This document shows, one piece after another, positions 1-9,581 of a stretch of DNA of 64,000 bases. The notes under the pieces were generated by a model, which worked only from the letters and a program-made list of their open reading frames with translations, had not been told where the DNA came from and did no database searches. Positions within the stretch are counted from its first letter, which is position 1; each line of letters starts with the position of its first letter. Source of the stretch: Nocardioides humi (lineage in GTDB: Bacteria > Actinomycetota > Actinomycetes > Propionibacteriales > Nocardioidaceae); NCBI RefSeq assembly GCF_006494775.1, contig NZ_CP041146.1, positions 5,084,001 through 5,148,000 on the forward strand, written 5' to 3'. Both the position numbers and the translations under genes were made by a program.

Positions 1-19
1 CTGGCGGGAGCTGCTCCGG

Positions 20-742
20 TCACTCCGCGGCGGCGCGGCGCAGGGACTCCGAGAGCCGCTCGGCGGCGGCGAGGACGGCGGGGGCGTGCATCCGGCCGGG
101 CTGGCGGGACAGGCGCTCGAGCGGGCCGGAGACGGAGACCGCCGCGATGACCTTGCCGCCGGGGGACCGGACGGGCGCGGACACGGAGGCGACGCCCTGC
201 TCGCGCTCGCCGACCGACTGCGCCCAGCCCCGGCGGCGGATCGCGGAGAGCTCGGCGGCGGAGAAGGCGGAGTTCTGCAGGCCGCGGTGGATCCGCTCCG
301 GGTCGTCCCAGGCGAGCAGCACCTGCGCGGCGGAGCCGGCGCGCATGGTCAGCTGGGAGCCGATCGGGATGGTGTCGCGCAGGCCGGAGGGGCGCTCGGC
401 GGCGGCGACGCAGACGCGGTGATCGCCCTGGCGGCGCCAGAGCTGGGCGGACTCGCCGGTGATGTCGCGCAGCCGCGCGAGCACCGGGCCGGCCGTGGCG
501 AGCAGGCGGTCCTCGCCGGCGGCGGCGGACAGCTCGGCCAGGCGCGGGCCGAGCACGAAGCGGCCCTGCATGTCGCGCGCGACCAGGCGATGGTGCTCCA
601 GCGCGACCGCCAGCCGGTGCGCGGTCGGCCGGGCCAGGCCGGTGCCCGCCACGAGCCCGGCCAGCGTGGCCGGCCCGGACTCCAGTGCGGTCAGCACCAG
701 GGCTGCCTTGTCGAGTACGCCGACGCCGCTCGAGTTGTCCAT
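20..742 (-). CDS. ndgR: IclR-family regulator of leucine genes, NdgR type
   Basis: This 240-residue transcription factor has the IclR layout: a winged helix-turn-helix in about residues 8-65 (motif [16 protein letters not shown]) and a C-terminal effector-binding domain from about residue 75. The start [15 protein letters not shown] and the overall sequence agree closely with what I recall of Streptomyces NdgR. It is divergent from leuCD, the conserved arrangement for NdgR/LtbR, which control leucine and other amino-acid genes. Control of leuCD is inferred from family and position. The ATG lies directly after TTGACAT on its own strand, so that hexamer is not a usable -35 unless translation starts further in. 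Confidence 0.93.
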   Translation of the reverse strand: MDNSSGVGVLDKAALVLTALESGPATLAGLVAGTGLARPTAHRLAVALEHHRLVARDMQGRFVLGPRLAELSAAAGEDRLLATAGPVLARLRDITGESAQLWRRQGDHRVCVAAAERPSGLRDTIPIGSQLTMRAGSAAQVLLAWDDPERIHRGLQNSAFSAAELSAIRRRGWAQSVGEREQGVASVSAPVRSPGGKVIAAVSVSGPLERLSRQPGRMHAPAVLAAAERLSESLRRAAAE

Positions 743-842
743 ATGTCAATACTGCCGTCTCGGATCCTGGGATGCAAGAGTAGGCTGCGTCTCAGTTCAC
801 GGCAGAGGTGCCGTCGACGACCCGAACGAGGAGGAGCGAGTC
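743..842. promoter_or_regulatory. Divergent ndgR/leuC control region
   Basis: These 100 bases separate the divergent regulator and leuC, so they must hold both promoters and probably the NdgR operator. A strong ribosome-binding site, GAGGAGGAG at 828-836, sits 6 bases before the leuC ATG and fixes that start. No leader peptide rich in leucine codons is visible, and no single -35/-10 pair stands out. Confidence 0.55.
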
Positions 843-2255
843 ATGGGCAAGACCCTGGCGGAGAAGGTGTGGGACGAGCACGTCGTCCGGTCGACCCCGG
901 GGGAGCCGGACCTCCTCTACATCGACCTCCACCTCATCCACGAGGTCACCAGCCCGCAGGCCTTCGACGGCCTGCGCCTGGCCGGGCGCCGCGTGCGCCG
1001 CCCCGACCTGACCCTCGCGACCGAGGACCACAACGTCCCGACCATCGACTGGGACAAGCCGATCGCCGACCCGGTCAGCAAGACCCAGGTCGACACCCTG
1101 CGCAGGAACGCCGAGGAGTTCGGCGTGCGGCTGCACCAGCTCGGCGACGTCGAGCAGGGCATCGTCCACGTCGTCGGCCCGCAGCTCGGCCTCACCCAGC
1201 CCGGCATGACCATCGTGTGCGGCGACTCGCACACCAGCACCCACGGGGCCTTCGGGTCGATCGCGTTCGGCATCGGTACGTCGGAGGTCGAGCACGTCCT
1301 CGCCACGCAGACGCTGCCGCAGGCCAGGCCGAAGACGATGGCCGTCACCGTCGACGGCTCGCTGCCCGAGGGCGTCACCGCGAAGGACCTCGTCCTCACC
1401 CTGATCGCGCACACCGGCACCGGCGGCGGGCAGGGCTACATCGTGGAGTACCGCGGCCAGGCCATCGAGGAGCTCTCGATGGAGGGCCGGATGACGGTCT
1501 GCAACATGTCCATCGAGTGGGGCGCCAAGGCCGGCATGATCGCGCCGGACGAGACGACCTTCGCCTACCTCGAGGACAAGCCCGAGGCTCCGAAGGGCGC
1601 CGACTGGGACGCCGCCGTCGCGCACTGGCGCACCCTGGTCACCGACGCCGACGCGGTCTTCGACAAGGAGATCGTCCTCGACGCCTCCGAGATGACGCCG
1701 TTCGTCACCTGGGGCACCAACCCCGGCCAGGGCGTCGCCCTCGGCGCGACGGTCCCCAGCCCCGACGACTTCGAGGAGGCGACGGACAAGATCGCGACCG
1801 AGAAGGCGCTGGAGTACATGGGTCTGGAGGCCGGCACGCCGATGCGCGAGATCAAGGTCGACACGGTGTTCGTGGGCTCGTGCACCAACGGCCGGATCGA
1901 GGACCTGCGCCTCGCCGCGCAGATCATCGAGGGCCACCATGTCGCGGAGGGCACCCGCCTGCTCGTCGTACCGGGCTCGGTGCGGGTGCGGATGCAGGCC
2001 GAGGCCGAGGGTCTCGACCAGATCTTCAAGAACGCCGGGGCCGAGTGGCGCGGCGCGGGCTGCTCGATGTGCCTGGGCATGAACCCCGACCAGCTCACGC
2101 CGGGCGAGCGCAGCGCGTCGACGTCCAACCGCAACTTCGAGGGCCGGCAGGGCAAGGGCGGTCGCACCCACCTGGTGTCCGTGCCCGTCGCCGCCGCGAC
2201 CGCCGTCCGCGGCACCCTGTCCTCGCCCGCCGACCTCGTGCCGGCCACGGTCTGA
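843..2255 (+). CDS. leuC: 3-isopropylmalate dehydratase large subunit
   Basis: LeuC (470 residues) with LeuD isomerises 2-isopropylmalate to 3-isopropylmalate in leucine synthesis. The three cysteines that hold the 4Fe-4S cluster are at the canonical positions: Cys347 in VGSCTNGR, and Cys407 and Cys410 in GCSMCLGMN. The frame is open further upstream, but the ATG at 843 is chosen because it follows a strong GAGGAGGAG site and gives the family start [13 protein letters not shown]. leuD follows after 15 bases, so the two subunits are surely co-transcribed. Confidence 0.98.
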   Translation: MGKTLAEKVWDEHVVRSTPGEPDLLYIDLHLIHEVTSPQAFDGLRLAGRRVRRPDLTLATEDHNVPTIDWDKPIADPVSKTQVDTLRRNAEEFGVRLHQLGDVEQGIVHVVGPQLGLTQPGMTIVCGDSHTSTHGAFGSIAFGIGTSEVEHVLATQTLPQARPKTMAVTVDGSLPEGVTAKDLVLTLIAHTGTGGGQGYIVEYRGQAIEELSMEGRMTVCNMSIEWGAKAGMIAPDETTFAYLEDKPEAPKGADWDAAVAHWRTLVTDADAVFDKEIVLDASEMTPFVTWGTNPGQGVALGATVPSPDDFEEATDKIATEKALEYMGLEAGTPMREIKVDTVFVGSCTNGRIEDLRLAAQIIEGHHVAEGTRLLVVPGSVRVRMQAEAEGLDQIFKNAGAEWRGAGCSMCLGMNPDQLTPGERSASTSNRNFEGRQGKGGRTHLVSVPVAAATAVRGTLSSPADLVPATV

Positions 2256-2270
2256 ACGGAGAGAGCAGTC

Positions 2271-2870
2271 ATGGAGAAGTTCACCACCCACACCGGTATC
2301 GGCGTCCCGCTGCGCCGCAGCAACGTCGACACCGACCAGATCATCCCGGCGGTCTACCTCAAGCGCGTGACGCGCACCGGCTTCGAGGACGGGCTGTTCG
2401 CCGCCTGGCGCGGCGACCCGGACTTCGTGCTCAACAACCCCGCCTACAGTGCGGGCTCCGTGCTCGTCGCCGGTCCGGACTTCGGCACCGGCTCCTCGCG
2501 CGAGCATGCCGTGTGGGCCCTGCAGAACTACGGCTTCAAGGTCGTGCTGTCCCCGCGCTTCGCCGACATCTTCCGCGGAAACTCCGGCAAGGCCGGCCTC
2601 GTCGCCGGCCAGGTCGACGAGAAGGTCGTCGAGCGGCTGTGGGTCTACCTCGAGGAGAACCCGGGCGGCCAGATCACCGTCGACCTCGAGAACAAGACGG
2701 TCACCACGCCCGGCGGCGAGGTCGAGGACTCCTTCGACATCGACGACTACACGCGCTGGCGCCTGCTCGAGGGCCTCGACGACATCGGCATCACCCTCGG
2801 CCACGAGGCCGACATCGCGTCGTACGAGAGCGGTCGACCGAGCTGGAAGCCGGTCACGCAGCACGCCTGA
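2271..2870 (+). CDS. leuD: 3-isopropylmalate dehydratase small subunit
   Basis: LeuD (199 residues, normal length) is the swivelling small subunit that completes the LeuC active site. Typical segments are visible: [16 protein letters not shown] near the N-terminus and the [13 protein letters not shown] substrate-binding loop near residue 75. A GGAGAG ribosome-binding site precedes the ATG. It ends just before a strong hairpin at 2893-2927, so leuCD looks like a complete two-gene operon. Confidence 0.97.
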   Translation: MEKFTTHTGIGVPLRRSNVDTDQIIPAVYLKRVTRTGFEDGLFAAWRGDPDFVLNNPAYSAGSVLVAGPDFGTGSSREHAVWALQNYGFKVVLSPRFADIFRGNSGKAGLVAGQVDEKVVERLWVYLEENPGGQITVDLENKTVTTPGGEVEDSFDIDDYTRWRLLEGLDDIGITLGHEADIASYESGRPSWKPVTQHA

Positions 2871-2892
2871 AGGGCGTAGAAACCGCTCTACG

Positions 2893-2927
2893 ACGGGCCG
2901 ATCCGCGACATTCGCGGGTCGGCCCGT
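2893..2927 (+). terminator. leuCD terminator hairpin
   Basis: A 15-base stem, 2893-2907 against 2913-2927, has one T-G wobble and an ACATT loop, and starts 22 bases after the leuD stop. There is no clear T tract, which is usual in high-GC actinobacteria. Confidence 0.75.
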
Positions 2928-3046
2928 TCGCGTTCCCGGTCTTCGCCCGAACGGCCCCGCGAGGGCCTCGAGAGCGAAAAGCGGGCCGAATCGGCCGAAA
3001 TAACGACGAAATCGCGAAAAAAGACGCAACAACTTCGGCGTGGTGA

Positions 3047-3075
3047 TTGTGAGTGTGCCTACTAGTGCCTAGCGT
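3047..3075 (+). promoter_or_regulatory. Candidate sigma-A promoter of hup
   Basis: TTGTGA (3047-3052) and TAGCGT (3070-3075) are separated by 17 bases, about 80 bases before the hup start. This AT-richer stretch is the most promoter-like part of the 286-base leuD-hup gap. The rest of the gap holds only the leuCD hairpin. Confidence 0.4.
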
Positions 3076-3156
3076 TCCCATGAAAGGACGGCTGGGCGCG
3101 GGCTCGGCCGCAACAGCTCAAGGGACGCCCAGCGCGGCGTTTCGGAAGGACAGGTA

Positions 3157-3771
3157 GTGAACAAGTCTCAGTTGATCGACGCGCTGGCTGACCGGTTCGA
3201 GGGCAGCCGCAAGGACGCGGCTCATGCTCTCGACGCCGTTCTCGACACGATCACCCGTCAGGTCGCGAAGGGCGAGAAGGTCGCCATCACCGGCTTCGGC
3301 TCCTTCGAGAAGGCCGTACGCAACGCCCGTTGGGTCCGCAACCCGCAGACCGGCGAGCGGGTGAAGACCAAGAAGAAGGCGGTCCCGAAGTTCAGCGCCG
3401 GCGCCGACCTGAAGAACGTCGTCTCCGGCGCGAAGAAGCTCCCGGCCCTGCCGAAGCCGGCGAAGAAGGCCGCTGCTCCGGCGAAGAAGGCAGCCGCCAC
3501 CGCGAAGAAGGCCGCTGCTCCTGCCAAGAAGGCCGCCACCACCGCGGCCAAGAAGGCCGCTGCTCCGGCGAAGAAGGCAGCCGCCACCGCGAAGAAGGCG
3601 GCTCCCGCGAAGAAGGCTCCGGCCAAGAAGGCCCCCGCCAAGAAGGCGCCTGCGAAGAAGGCACCGGCCAAGAAGGCGCCTGCGAAGAAGGCACCGGCCG
3701 CGAAGAAGGCTCCGGCCAAGAAGGCCCCCGCCAAGAAGGCGCCGGCCAAGAAGACCGCGAAGAAGGCCTGA
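3157..3771 (+). CDS. hup: Nucleoid protein HU with long lysine/alanine/proline tail
   Basis: The first 90 or so residues form the HU fold that bends and compacts DNA ([14 protein letters not shown] start; [22 protein letters not shown] with the DNA-inserting arm). From about residue 100 to the end at 204 the protein is a tail of repeated [14 protein letters not shown] and PAKKA units. Such tails are typical of mycobacterial and other actinobacterial HU and resemble eukaryotic histone H1. The GTG start is 6 bases after GGAAGGACAGG. The tail is a simple-sequence region and may vary in unit number between strains. Confidence 0.95.
   Translation: MNKSQLIDALADRFEGSRKDAAHALDAVLDTITRQVAKGEKVAITGFGSFEKAVRNARWVRNPQTGERVKTKKKAVPKFSAGADLKNVVSGAKKLPALPKPAKKAAAPAKKAAATAKKAAAPAKKAATTAAKKAAAPAKKAAATAKKAAPAKKAPAKKAPAKKAPAKKAPAKKAPAKKAPAAKKAPAKKAPAKKAPAKKTAKKA
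3466..3768 (+). repeat. Tandem coding repeat of the hup tail
   Basis: Short in-frame units built on GCGAAGAAGGC and GCCAAGAAGGC are repeated about twenty times. They encode PAKKA/AAKKA units. This is degenerate simple-sequence DNA, prone to slippage and to assembly collapse. Confidence 0.85.
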
Positions 3772-3794
3772 CGCCGGCTTCGACGATCACCCGT

Positions 3795-3826
3795 ACGGGC
3801 CGCTCTCCTCAGGGAGGGCGGCCCGT
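3795..3826. terminator. hup terminator, possibly shared with cofC
   Basis: A 14-base stem (3795-3808 against 3813-3826, with one T-G pair) encloses a TCAG loop, 24 bases after the hup stop. It lies 4 bases beyond the convergent cofC stop, so it can serve both directions. Confidence 0.75.
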
Positions 3827-3829
3827 TCG

Positions 3830-4483
3830 TCATCGTGCGGGTCCGGGCACCGGCCCGATCGCGTGGAGCGCAGCGGTCGAGGAAGGCCCCATTCCCAGGG
3901 CGATCGCCGCCGCCAGGCCGTCGGCGTCGTCGACGTCGCGGCGCAGGGTCGACAGCGCGCCCGGCAGCGGCCGCGCGCCCGCGCCGGCGTGGGCGTCGGC
4001 GGAGCCCGCCCCGAAGCGCGGGTCGAAGTCGTCGTACGCCGCGGTGTAGAGCGTCGTCCCGGTCCCGTCGGTGTCGCGCACGAAGCACGGACCGGCCTCG
4101 GCCGCGACGACGGCCAGGGCGGCCGCCAGGTCCGCGGGCACGAGCGCAGGCAGGTCGGCGCACAACGCGACGGGCCGCAGGTCCGGCCGTACGTCGTGCG
4201 CGACCGCCGCTCCGTGGCGCAGCGCGGCGTTGAGCCCACCGCCCGGATCGGCGCAGGTGCCGGCGCCCCGCACCGCCAGCGTGGCCGCGAACTCCTCGTC
4301 GTCGCTGACCACCAGGACGCCCGCCACGCCGTCGGTCCGCAGGCATGCGTCGACCACGTCGGTCGCGAACGCCGCCGCCAGCAGGGCGCGCTCGGCGTCA
4401 CGCAGCATCGAGAGCCGCGACTTGCCGGTGCCCGGCGACTTCACCGGCAGCACCACGGCGAATGGGCCCGGACGTCTGAACAC
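3830..4483 (-). CDS. cofC: Phosphoenolpyruvate / 2-phospho-L-lactate guanylyltransferase (F420 synthesis)
   Basis: This 217-residue protein belongs to the CofC/FbiD family, which joins GTP to phosphoenolpyruvate (in actinobacteria) or 2-phospholactate as the first committed step toward coenzyme F420. The N-terminal nucleotide-binding segment VVLPVKSPGTGKSRL is diagnostic, followed by DGVAGVLVVSDD and an LCADLPALVPADL stretch that replaces the usual GD motif of nucleotidyltransferases. The frame stays open upstream to 4720, but that would run through plsC; the GTG at 4483 gives the family start. No other F420 genes are in the window. Confidence 0.88.
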   Translation of the reverse strand: MFRRPGPFAVVLPVKSPGTGKSRLSMLRDAERALLAAAFATDVVDACLRTDGVAGVLVVSDDEEFAATLAVRGAGTCADPGGGLNAALRHGAAVAHDVRPDLRPVALCADLPALVPADLAAALAVVAAEAGPCFVRDTDGTGTTLYTAAYDDFDPRFGAGSADAHAGAGARPLPGALSTLRRDVDDADGLAAAIALGMGPSSTAALHAIGPVPGPAR

Positions 4484-4565
4484 CCCTGAATCCTCGCAGG
4501 CCGGTGTGTCGCGCCCCGGAGTGGCCGGTCTCATGAGCCCCGACCGACCGGTAGCCTGCATTCTC

Positions 4566-5312
4566 GTGACCGTTCGCAAGCTGCAGGAGAAGCGAGGCTG
4601 GGCCTTCAACATCGCCGTACCCATCCTCAAGCCGACCCTGCTGGCGACGACGCGACGGGAGTGGATCGGGGGCGAGAACATCCCGACGAGCGGCGGCTTC
4701 ATCATCGCCCTCAACCACATCTCCCACGCCGACCCGTTGACGGCCGCACACCTCGTCTACGACCACGGCTACAAGCCGCGCTATCTCGCCAAGTCGGGGC
4801 TCTTCGACAACAGAGCGCTCGGCTTCTTCCTGCGCGGCGCCGGGCAGATCCCGGTCCGTCGCGAGACGAAGGACGCCGTCGGCGCCTACTCCGCCGCGGT
4901 CGACGCGGTGCGGGCCGGGCAGTGCGTCGTGATCTACCCGGAGGCCACGATCACCCGCGACCCCGACATGTGGCCGATGAAGGGGAAGTCCGGCGCCGCG
5001 CGGATCGCCCTGGAGACCAGCTGTCCGGTGATCCCGGTGGGGCAGTGGGGCGCCCACGAGATCCTGCCGCCGTACACCAAGCGGCCGCACGTCGTACCCC
5101 GCCGCAAGGTCGTGATGCGGGTGGGGCCGCCGGTCGAGCTGGAGGACCTGCGGGCGCGGCCCCGCACCGGCGCGGTGGTCAACGAGGCGACCGCGCGGAT
5201 CATGGCCGCGATCACCCACCAGCTGGAGCTGGTGCGCGGCGAGACCGCGCCGGCCGAGCGCTACGACATGGCCGTGCACGGCGACCGGTTCAAGAAGAAG
5301 AAGGCGGAGTGA
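4566..5312 (+). CDS. plsC: 1-acyl-sn-glycerol-3-phosphate acyltransferase
   Basis: A 248-residue acyltransferase of phospholipid synthesis. The catalytic NHxxxxD motif is present as NHISHAD near residue 50, and the second motif appears as YPEATITRD instead of the usual PEGTR form, a common actinobacterial variant. The GTG at 4566 ([12 protein letters not shown]) is preferred over upstream frames because it gives the normal length and clears the divergent cofC start by 82 bases. gpsA follows in a 4-base GTGA overlap or after 5 bases, which couples two glycerol-3-phosphate pathway steps. Confidence 0.93.
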   Translation: MTVRKLQEKRGWAFNIAVPILKPTLLATTRREWIGGENIPTSGGFIIALNHISHADPLTAAHLVYDHGYKPRYLAKSGLFDNRALGFFLRGAGQIPVRRETKDAVGAYSAAVDAVRAGQCVVIYPEATITRDPDMWPMKGKSGAARIALETSCPVIPVGQWGAHEILPPYTKRPHVVPRRKVVMRVGPPVELEDLRARPRTGAVVNEATARIMAAITHQLELVRGETAPAERYDMAVHGDRFKKKKAE

Positions 5313-5317
5313 GCGCG

Positions 5318-6322
5318 ATGGGCGACAAGATCGCGGTGCTCGGCGCCGGATCGTGGGGGACGGCGTTCTCGATCGTGCTGGCCGACGCCGGCAACGACGT
5401 GTGCATCTGGGCCCGGCGCGAGGAGGTCGCCGCGGCGATCAACGACCAGCACGAGAACACCGACTACCTGTCGGGCATCGAGCTGCCCCGCACCATCACC
5501 TCGACCCACGACCCGGAGCAGGCGCTGGCGGGCGCGGACGTCGTCGTCCTCGCGGTGCCGTCGCAGTCCCTGCGCGAGAACCTGCCGACCTTCCTGCCGT
5601 ACGTCGCGAGGGACGCCGTCCTCGTCTCGCTGATGAAGGGCGTCGAGCTCGGCACCCTCAAGCGGATGTCGGAGGTGATCGAGGAGGTCGGCGACATCCG
5701 CGCCGAGCGGATCGCCGTCGTCAGCGGCCCCAACCTCGCGCGCGAGATCGCCCGCCGCGAGCCCGCCGCGTCGGTCGTCGCGTGCGCCGACGAGTCGGTC
5801 GCGACGATGCTCCAGCAGCGGGTGCACTCGCCGGCGTTCCGGCCGTACACGAGCGTCGACGTCCTCGGCTGCGAGTACGGCGGCGCGTACAAGAACGTCG
5901 TCGCCCTCTGCGTCGGCATGGCCGTCGGCCAGGGCTTCGGCGACAACACCACCGCCTCGCTGATCACGCGCGGCCTCGCCGAGACCGCGCGCCTGGCGAT
6001 GAACCTCGGCGCCAACCCGCTCACCCTGATGGGCCTCGCGGGCCTCGGCGACCTCGTCGCCACCTGCTCCTCGCCGCTCTCGCGCAACCGCACCTTCGGC
6101 GAGAAGCTCGGCCAGGGCATGACCGTCGAGGAGATCTACGCCTCCACCCGCCAGGTCGCCGAGGGCGCCAAGTCCTGCTCCTCCCTGCGCGCCCTCGCCG
6201 CCCGCACCGGCGTCGAGGCCCCCATCGTCGACGCCGTCGACGAGGTCGTCCAGGGCCGGCTCACCACCTCGCAGCTGATGGATGCGTTCATCTCGCGGGA
6301 CACGAAGGCCGAGTTGAGCTGA
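5318..6322 (+). CDS. gpsA: Glycerol-3-phosphate dehydrogenase [NAD(P)+]
   Basis: This 334-residue enzyme reduces dihydroxyacetone phosphate to sn-glycerol-3-phosphate, the substrate of acyltransferases such as its neighbour. The Rossmann motif GAGSWGTAF is at residues 8-16 and the active-site lysine lies in [11 protein letters not shown]. An alternative GTG at 5309 would add three residues and overlap the plsC stop as GTGA; the ATG at 5318 is the family-typical start. Transcription probably ends at the palindromes beginning 19 bases downstream. Confidence 0.96.
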   Translation: MGDKIAVLGAGSWGTAFSIVLADAGNDVCIWARREEVAAAINDQHENTDYLSGIELPRTITSTHDPEQALAGADVVVLAVPSQSLRENLPTFLPYVARDAVLVSLMKGVELGTLKRMSEVIEEVGDIRAERIAVVSGPNLAREIARREPAASVVACADESVATMLQQRVHSPAFRPYTSVDVLGCEYGGAYKNVVALCVGMAVGQGFGDNTTASLITRGLAETARLAMNLGANPLTLMGLAGLGDLVATCSSPLSRNRTFGEKLGQGMTVEEIYASTRQVAEGAKSCSSLRALAARTGVEAPIVDAVDEVVQGRLTTSQLMDAFISRDTKAELS

Positions 6323-6340
6323 GGCGCTGCTGCTGCATGG

Positions 6341-6403
6341 ATCCCCGGATGTCCGGGGATTCATGCGCTTGTCAGGGGTTGCAACCCCTGACAAGCGCAT
6401 GAA
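6341..6403. repeat. Double palindrome between convergent genes (bidirectional terminator or palindromic element)
   Basis: Two inverted repeats abut. The first, 6341-6360, has 9-base arms ATCCCCGGA/TCCGGGGAT around TG. The second, 6360-6403, is a perfect uninterrupted 44-base palindrome (22-base arms, starting TTCATGCGCTTG, centre at 6381/6382). They lie between gpsA and the convergent yqeY gene. A bidirectional terminator is the simple reading; the perfect 22-base arms exceed what termination needs. Confidence 0.8.
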
Positions 6404-6458
6404 ACACGTCTCCGCTGTGACCAGAGGGACGAGTGGGACCGCTCCGGCCGAACCCTCG

Positions 6459-6815
6459 CTAGAGGTACGACGCCAGCAGCGCCGCCGCTGCCCGCAGCTC
6501 GTCCGCACGATCCGGAGCGTGGTCGCCGACCTGCGCAGCCGCGGCGAGCAGCTCGTCCCGCTCGCCCACGACGAGGTCGCGCACCTCCGCGTCGGTGAGC
6601 TCGCGCCGCGCCGCCTCGGCCGCACCCAGGCCCACCGCCGCACCCGCGATCGGTCCCTCGCCGGCCGGGCCGGCACCGGGGTCCTCGGCGAGAGGAACGG
6701 CCTCGGCGTTCGCGATCACCGAGAGCACCGTCCGCAGCACCTTCGTGCGCGGCAGGTCCCGGGATCGCAGCGCCGCGGAGAGGTCGGCGCGCAGGCGTGC
6801 CGCGAGGTCGCTCAC
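6459..6815 (-). CDS. YqeY/GatB-C-terminal-like protein
   Basis: A 118-residue protein of the YqeY family, which resembles the tRNA-binding tail of GatB amidotransferase subunits. The start SDLAARLRADLSAALRSRD and the helical C-terminus (LTDAEVRDLVVGERDELLAAAAQ) match the family. Its molecular role is not established. The GTG at 6815 overlaps the stop of the upstream PLP enzyme by 4 bases, so it is translationally coupled to that gene. The linker around residues 45-70 is rich in Ala, Gly and Pro. Confidence 0.8.
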   Translation of the reverse strand: MSDLAARLRADLSAALRSRDLPRTKVLRTVLSVIANAEAVPLAEDPGAGPAGEGPIAGAAVGLGAAEAARRELTDAEVRDLVVGERDELLAAAAQVGDHAPDRADELRAAAALLASYL

Positions 6816-7897
6816 GCGTCGATGCGGTCGAGGGCCTGCTGGAGGTCGGCCCACAGGTCCTCGACGTCCTCGATGCCGACGGACAGCCGGACCAGGCCCT
6901 CGGGGATGGTCGACGGCTCCAGCTTCCAGCGCCGGCGCCGCTCGAAGGTCGACTCGACGCCGCCGAGGGAGGTGGCGTGCACCCACAGGGAGGTCGCGCG
7001 GACCAGGAAGTCGCCGGCGTCGGCGCCGCCGGCGAGGACGGGAGCGACGATCGCGCCGAAGCCCGGGTAGCGCACCTCCTCGACCGCGGGGTGGTCGGCG
7101 AGCCGGCGGGCGAGCTCGGTGGCGTTGGCGGCGGCCCGCTCCAGCCGCACGTGCAGGGTGCGCAGGCCGCGCAGCGCCAGCCAGGCCTCGAACGGCCCGG
7201 GTACGGCGCCCGCGAGGTCGCGGCGCCCCTTGAGCGCGGCGTGCACCTCGTCGTCGTCCACCACCAGGGCGCCCATCAGGACGTCGCTGTGGCCGGCGAT
7301 GTACTTCGTCGCGGAGTGCACGACGATGTCGGCGCCGAGCGACAGGGGCTGCTGGAGCAGGGGAGTGGCGAAGGTGTTGTCGACGACGACGCGGATGCCG
7401 AGCTCGTGGGCGGCGGCGCACAGCGAGGGGATGTCGGCGAGCTCCAGCGCGGGGTTGGTCGGGGACTCCAGCCACAGCAGCGCGCAGTCCTCGTCGGCCT
7501 CCAGCGCGGCCACGACGGCGGCGGTGTCGCTCGTGTCGACGAGGGTCGCGCGCAGCCGGCCGCGGGACTCGGCGTCGCCGAGGGCGGTCACCGTGCCGTT
7601 GTAGGCGTGCCGCGGGGCGATCACGCTGCCGCCGATGCCGACCAGGTCCAGGACTGTCGTCACCGCGGCCATGCCGGACGCGAACGCCAGCGCCCGGCCG
7701 CCCTCCAGCGCGCCGAGCGTCTCCTCGAACGCCGACCACGTCGGGTTGCCGAAGCGGCCGTACTCCAGCTCGCCCGTCGCGACGTACGTCGACGTCATCG
7801 TGACCGGGACGTTGAGCGGCTCGTCGGGGTCGTGCGGCGGCCGTCCGGCGGTCACCGCGACGGTCGCCGGGCGGAGGGTGCGAGGGCTGGAGGACAT
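6812..7897 (-). CDS. Cystathionine gamma-synthase/lyase-family PLP enzyme
   Basis: A 361-residue PLP-dependent enzyme of the Cys/Met metabolism family (MetB/MetC/MGL fold). The PLP lysine is in SATKYIAGHSD, the phosphate-binding segment is ASGMAAVTTVLDL, and the C-terminal RLSVGIEDVEDL is typical. The protein is slightly short for MetB (about 380) and starts at the ATG at 7897, divergent from ddl by 24 bases. Whether it makes cystathionine or cleaves it cannot be told from the sequence. It heads a two-gene operon with the YqeY-like gene. Confidence 0.85.
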   Translation of the reverse strand: MSSSPRTLRPATVAVTAGRPPHDPDEPLNVPVTMTSTYVATGELEYGRFGNPTWSAFEETLGALEGGRALAFASGMAAVTTVLDLVGIGGSVIAPRHAYNGTVTALGDAESRGRLRATLVDTSDTAAVVAALEADEDCALLWLESPTNPALELADIPSLCAAAHELGIRVVVDNTFATPLLQQPLSLGADIVVHSATKYIAGHSDVLMGALVVDDDEVHAALKGRRDLAGAVPGPFEAWLALRGLRTLHVRLERAAANATELARRLADHPAVEEVRYPGFGAIVAPVLAGGADAGDFLVRATSLWVHATSLGGVESTFERRRRWKLEPSTIPEGLVRLSVGIEDVEDLWADLQQALDRIDA

Positions 7898-7921
7898 GCC
7901 CCAAAGGTAGGGTCTTCGCCG

Positions 7922-9046
7922 ATGAGCTCTCCCACCGGCCGCCGTGTCCGCGTCGCTGTCGTCTTCGGCGGTCGCTCCAGCGAGCACGCCATCTCGTGCG
8001 TGACGGCGGGCAGTGTGCTCCAGGCCATCGACCGAGAGAAGTACGACGTCGTCCCCATCGGCATCGCCACCGACGGCCGCTGGGTGCTGGAGGCCGACGA
8101 CCCGCAGCGGCACCGGATCACCGGTCCGGGGCAGCTGCCCTCGGTCGACGCCGACCGCGCCCCGGTCACCCTGGCCCGTACGACCGAGGGCACCGACCTC
8201 GTCGTCAGCGACGCGGCCGAGACGCCGCGTGCGCTCGGTGAGGTCGACGTCGTCTTCCCGCTGCTGCACGGCCCCTGGGGCGAGGACGGCACCATCCAGG
8301 GCCTCTTCGAGATGTCCGACGTCCGGTACGTCGGCTCCGGGGTGCTCGCGTCGGCGGTCAGCATGGACAAGGCGTTCATGAAGATCGTGCTCCGGGACGC
8401 CGGGCTGCCGGTCATGCCGAGCGAGACCGTCACCGCCCGCGAGTGGCGCCGCGACCCCGTCGCCGTACGCGCGCGGCTCAGCGCCCTCGGCTACCCGCTG
8501 TTCGTCAAGCCCGCGCGGGGCGGCTCCAGCATCGGCATCGCCAAGGCGCACACGCCCGACGAGATCGACGAAGCGATCGAGGGCGCGCTCGTGCACGACC
8601 CGAAGGTGCTGGTCGAGGTCTCCGCCGAGGGCGCGCGCGAGGTCGAGTGCGGCGTCCTGGAGTCCCTCGACGGCGGTGCCGAGACCAGCCTGCCCGCGGA
8701 GATCCGGATCACCGGCGACCACGAGTTCTACGACTTCGAGGCGAAGTACCTCCCCGAGGAGCACACCGAGCTCGACGTCCCCGCCGTGCTGCCCGAGGGC
8801 GTCGAGGCGCGGATGCGGGAGATGGCCGCCCGGGCCTTCCTCGCCGTCGGCTGCGAGGGCCTGGCCCGCGTCGATTTCTTCCTCATGCCCGACGGCGCGC
8901 TGGTCGTCAACGAGCTCAACACGATGCCGGGCTTCACCCCGCTGTCGATGTTCCCGCAGATGTGGGCCGCCACGGGCGTCTCGTACGGCGAGCTGGTCGA
9001 CCGGCTGCTGACGCTGGCGCTGCAGCGCGACACCGGCCTGCGCTAG
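7922..9046 (+). CDS. ddl: D-alanine--D-alanine ligase
   Basis: Ddl (374 residues) makes the D-Ala-D-Ala dipeptide of peptidoglycan in an ATP-grasp reaction. Visible landmarks are VVFGGRSSEHAISC at the N-terminus, PLLHGPWGEDGTIQG, the grasp segment FVKPARGGSSIGI and the metal-binding end VNELNTMPGFTPLSM. The first ATG after the divergent PLP enzyme is used. An actinobacterial ddl is often next to gpsA and thiL, as here. Confidence 0.97.
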   Translation: MSSPTGRRVRVAVVFGGRSSEHAISCVTAGSVLQAIDREKYDVVPIGIATDGRWVLEADDPQRHRITGPGQLPSVDADRAPVTLARTTEGTDLVVSDAAETPRALGEVDVVFPLLHGPWGEDGTIQGLFEMSDVRYVGSGVLASAVSMDKAFMKIVLRDAGLPVMPSETVTAREWRRDPVAVRARLSALGYPLFVKPARGGSSIGIAKAHTPDEIDEAIEGALVHDPKVLVEVSAEGAREVECGVLESLDGGAETSLPAEIRITGDHEFYDFEAKYLPEEHTELDVPAVLPEGVEARMREMAARAFLAVGCEGLARVDFFLMPDGALVVNELNTMPGFTPLSMFPQMWAATGVSYGELVDRLLTLALQRDTGLR

Positions 9047-9093
9047 TGTCCTGCTTCAACCTGACAGGCTAGGAGCGCGGGGAACGCCAGGAG

Positions 9094-9581
9094 TCAGTCG
9101 CAGTCGTCGACCCGGGCCAGGTGCTGCTCGACCAGCGGCGCGAGGGCCGCCATCGCGGCCTGGACCGCGTTGGGCCGGTAGCGGGACGGGATCCGCACCT
9201 CCACCCGGGGCGGTACCCGGCGGCGGTCAGGGTGACGTCGAGTCCCTGGTCGTCGTACTGCTCGTCGGGGATGTAGTAGCCGACGCCGTCGACGGACTCG
9301 CAGGACGCGGCCAGGTCGAAGCCCTCCGGCTTCGCGACGCCGCAGCGGACCACGATCGCGGGGTCGCCGTACGCCGCGGCGGGGGCGTCGTCCGGCTCGA
9401 TGTCGACGCGCTCCTCACCGGCGAGCGTGTCGGGAAGGCCCGTGGCCACGGCCTCGCAGGCGGCACGGTCGGCCGCCGACAGCTCCGGTACGTCGACCTG
9501 CACCGGTCCGCTGCACCCGGCCAGCACGGCGGCGAGCGGCAGGGCGCCCCCGAGCAGCCTCAGATGTGGACGACGGGGCAC
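9094..9581 (-). CDS. DUF3515 family lipoprotein, apparent one-base frameshift
   Basis: A short secreted protein with a lipobox-like LAAVLAGC near residue 20, followed by the DUF3515 body (SAADRAACEAVATGLPD, VRCGVAKPEG, GLDVTLTAAGYRP). As given, the frame breaks at about 9204-9211, just after GYRP. One extra base in the GGGG run at 9207-9210 restores VEVRIPSRYRPNAVQAAM and a normal end at 9094, so a consensus error is likely. The GTG at 9581 lies inside the end of the upstream Lrp gene. DUF3515 has no known function; a place between an Lrp domain and thiL is common in actinobacteria. Confidence 0.75.

Noticed and set aside
3466..3768. Possible CRISPR array from regular repeats
   Set aside because: The units are contiguous, in frame and encode the HU tail. 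There are no unique spacers and no cas genes.
9047..9093. Hairpin after ddl as a terminator
   Set aside because: CCTG...CAGG arms of only four or five bases with a long loop are too weak to call.
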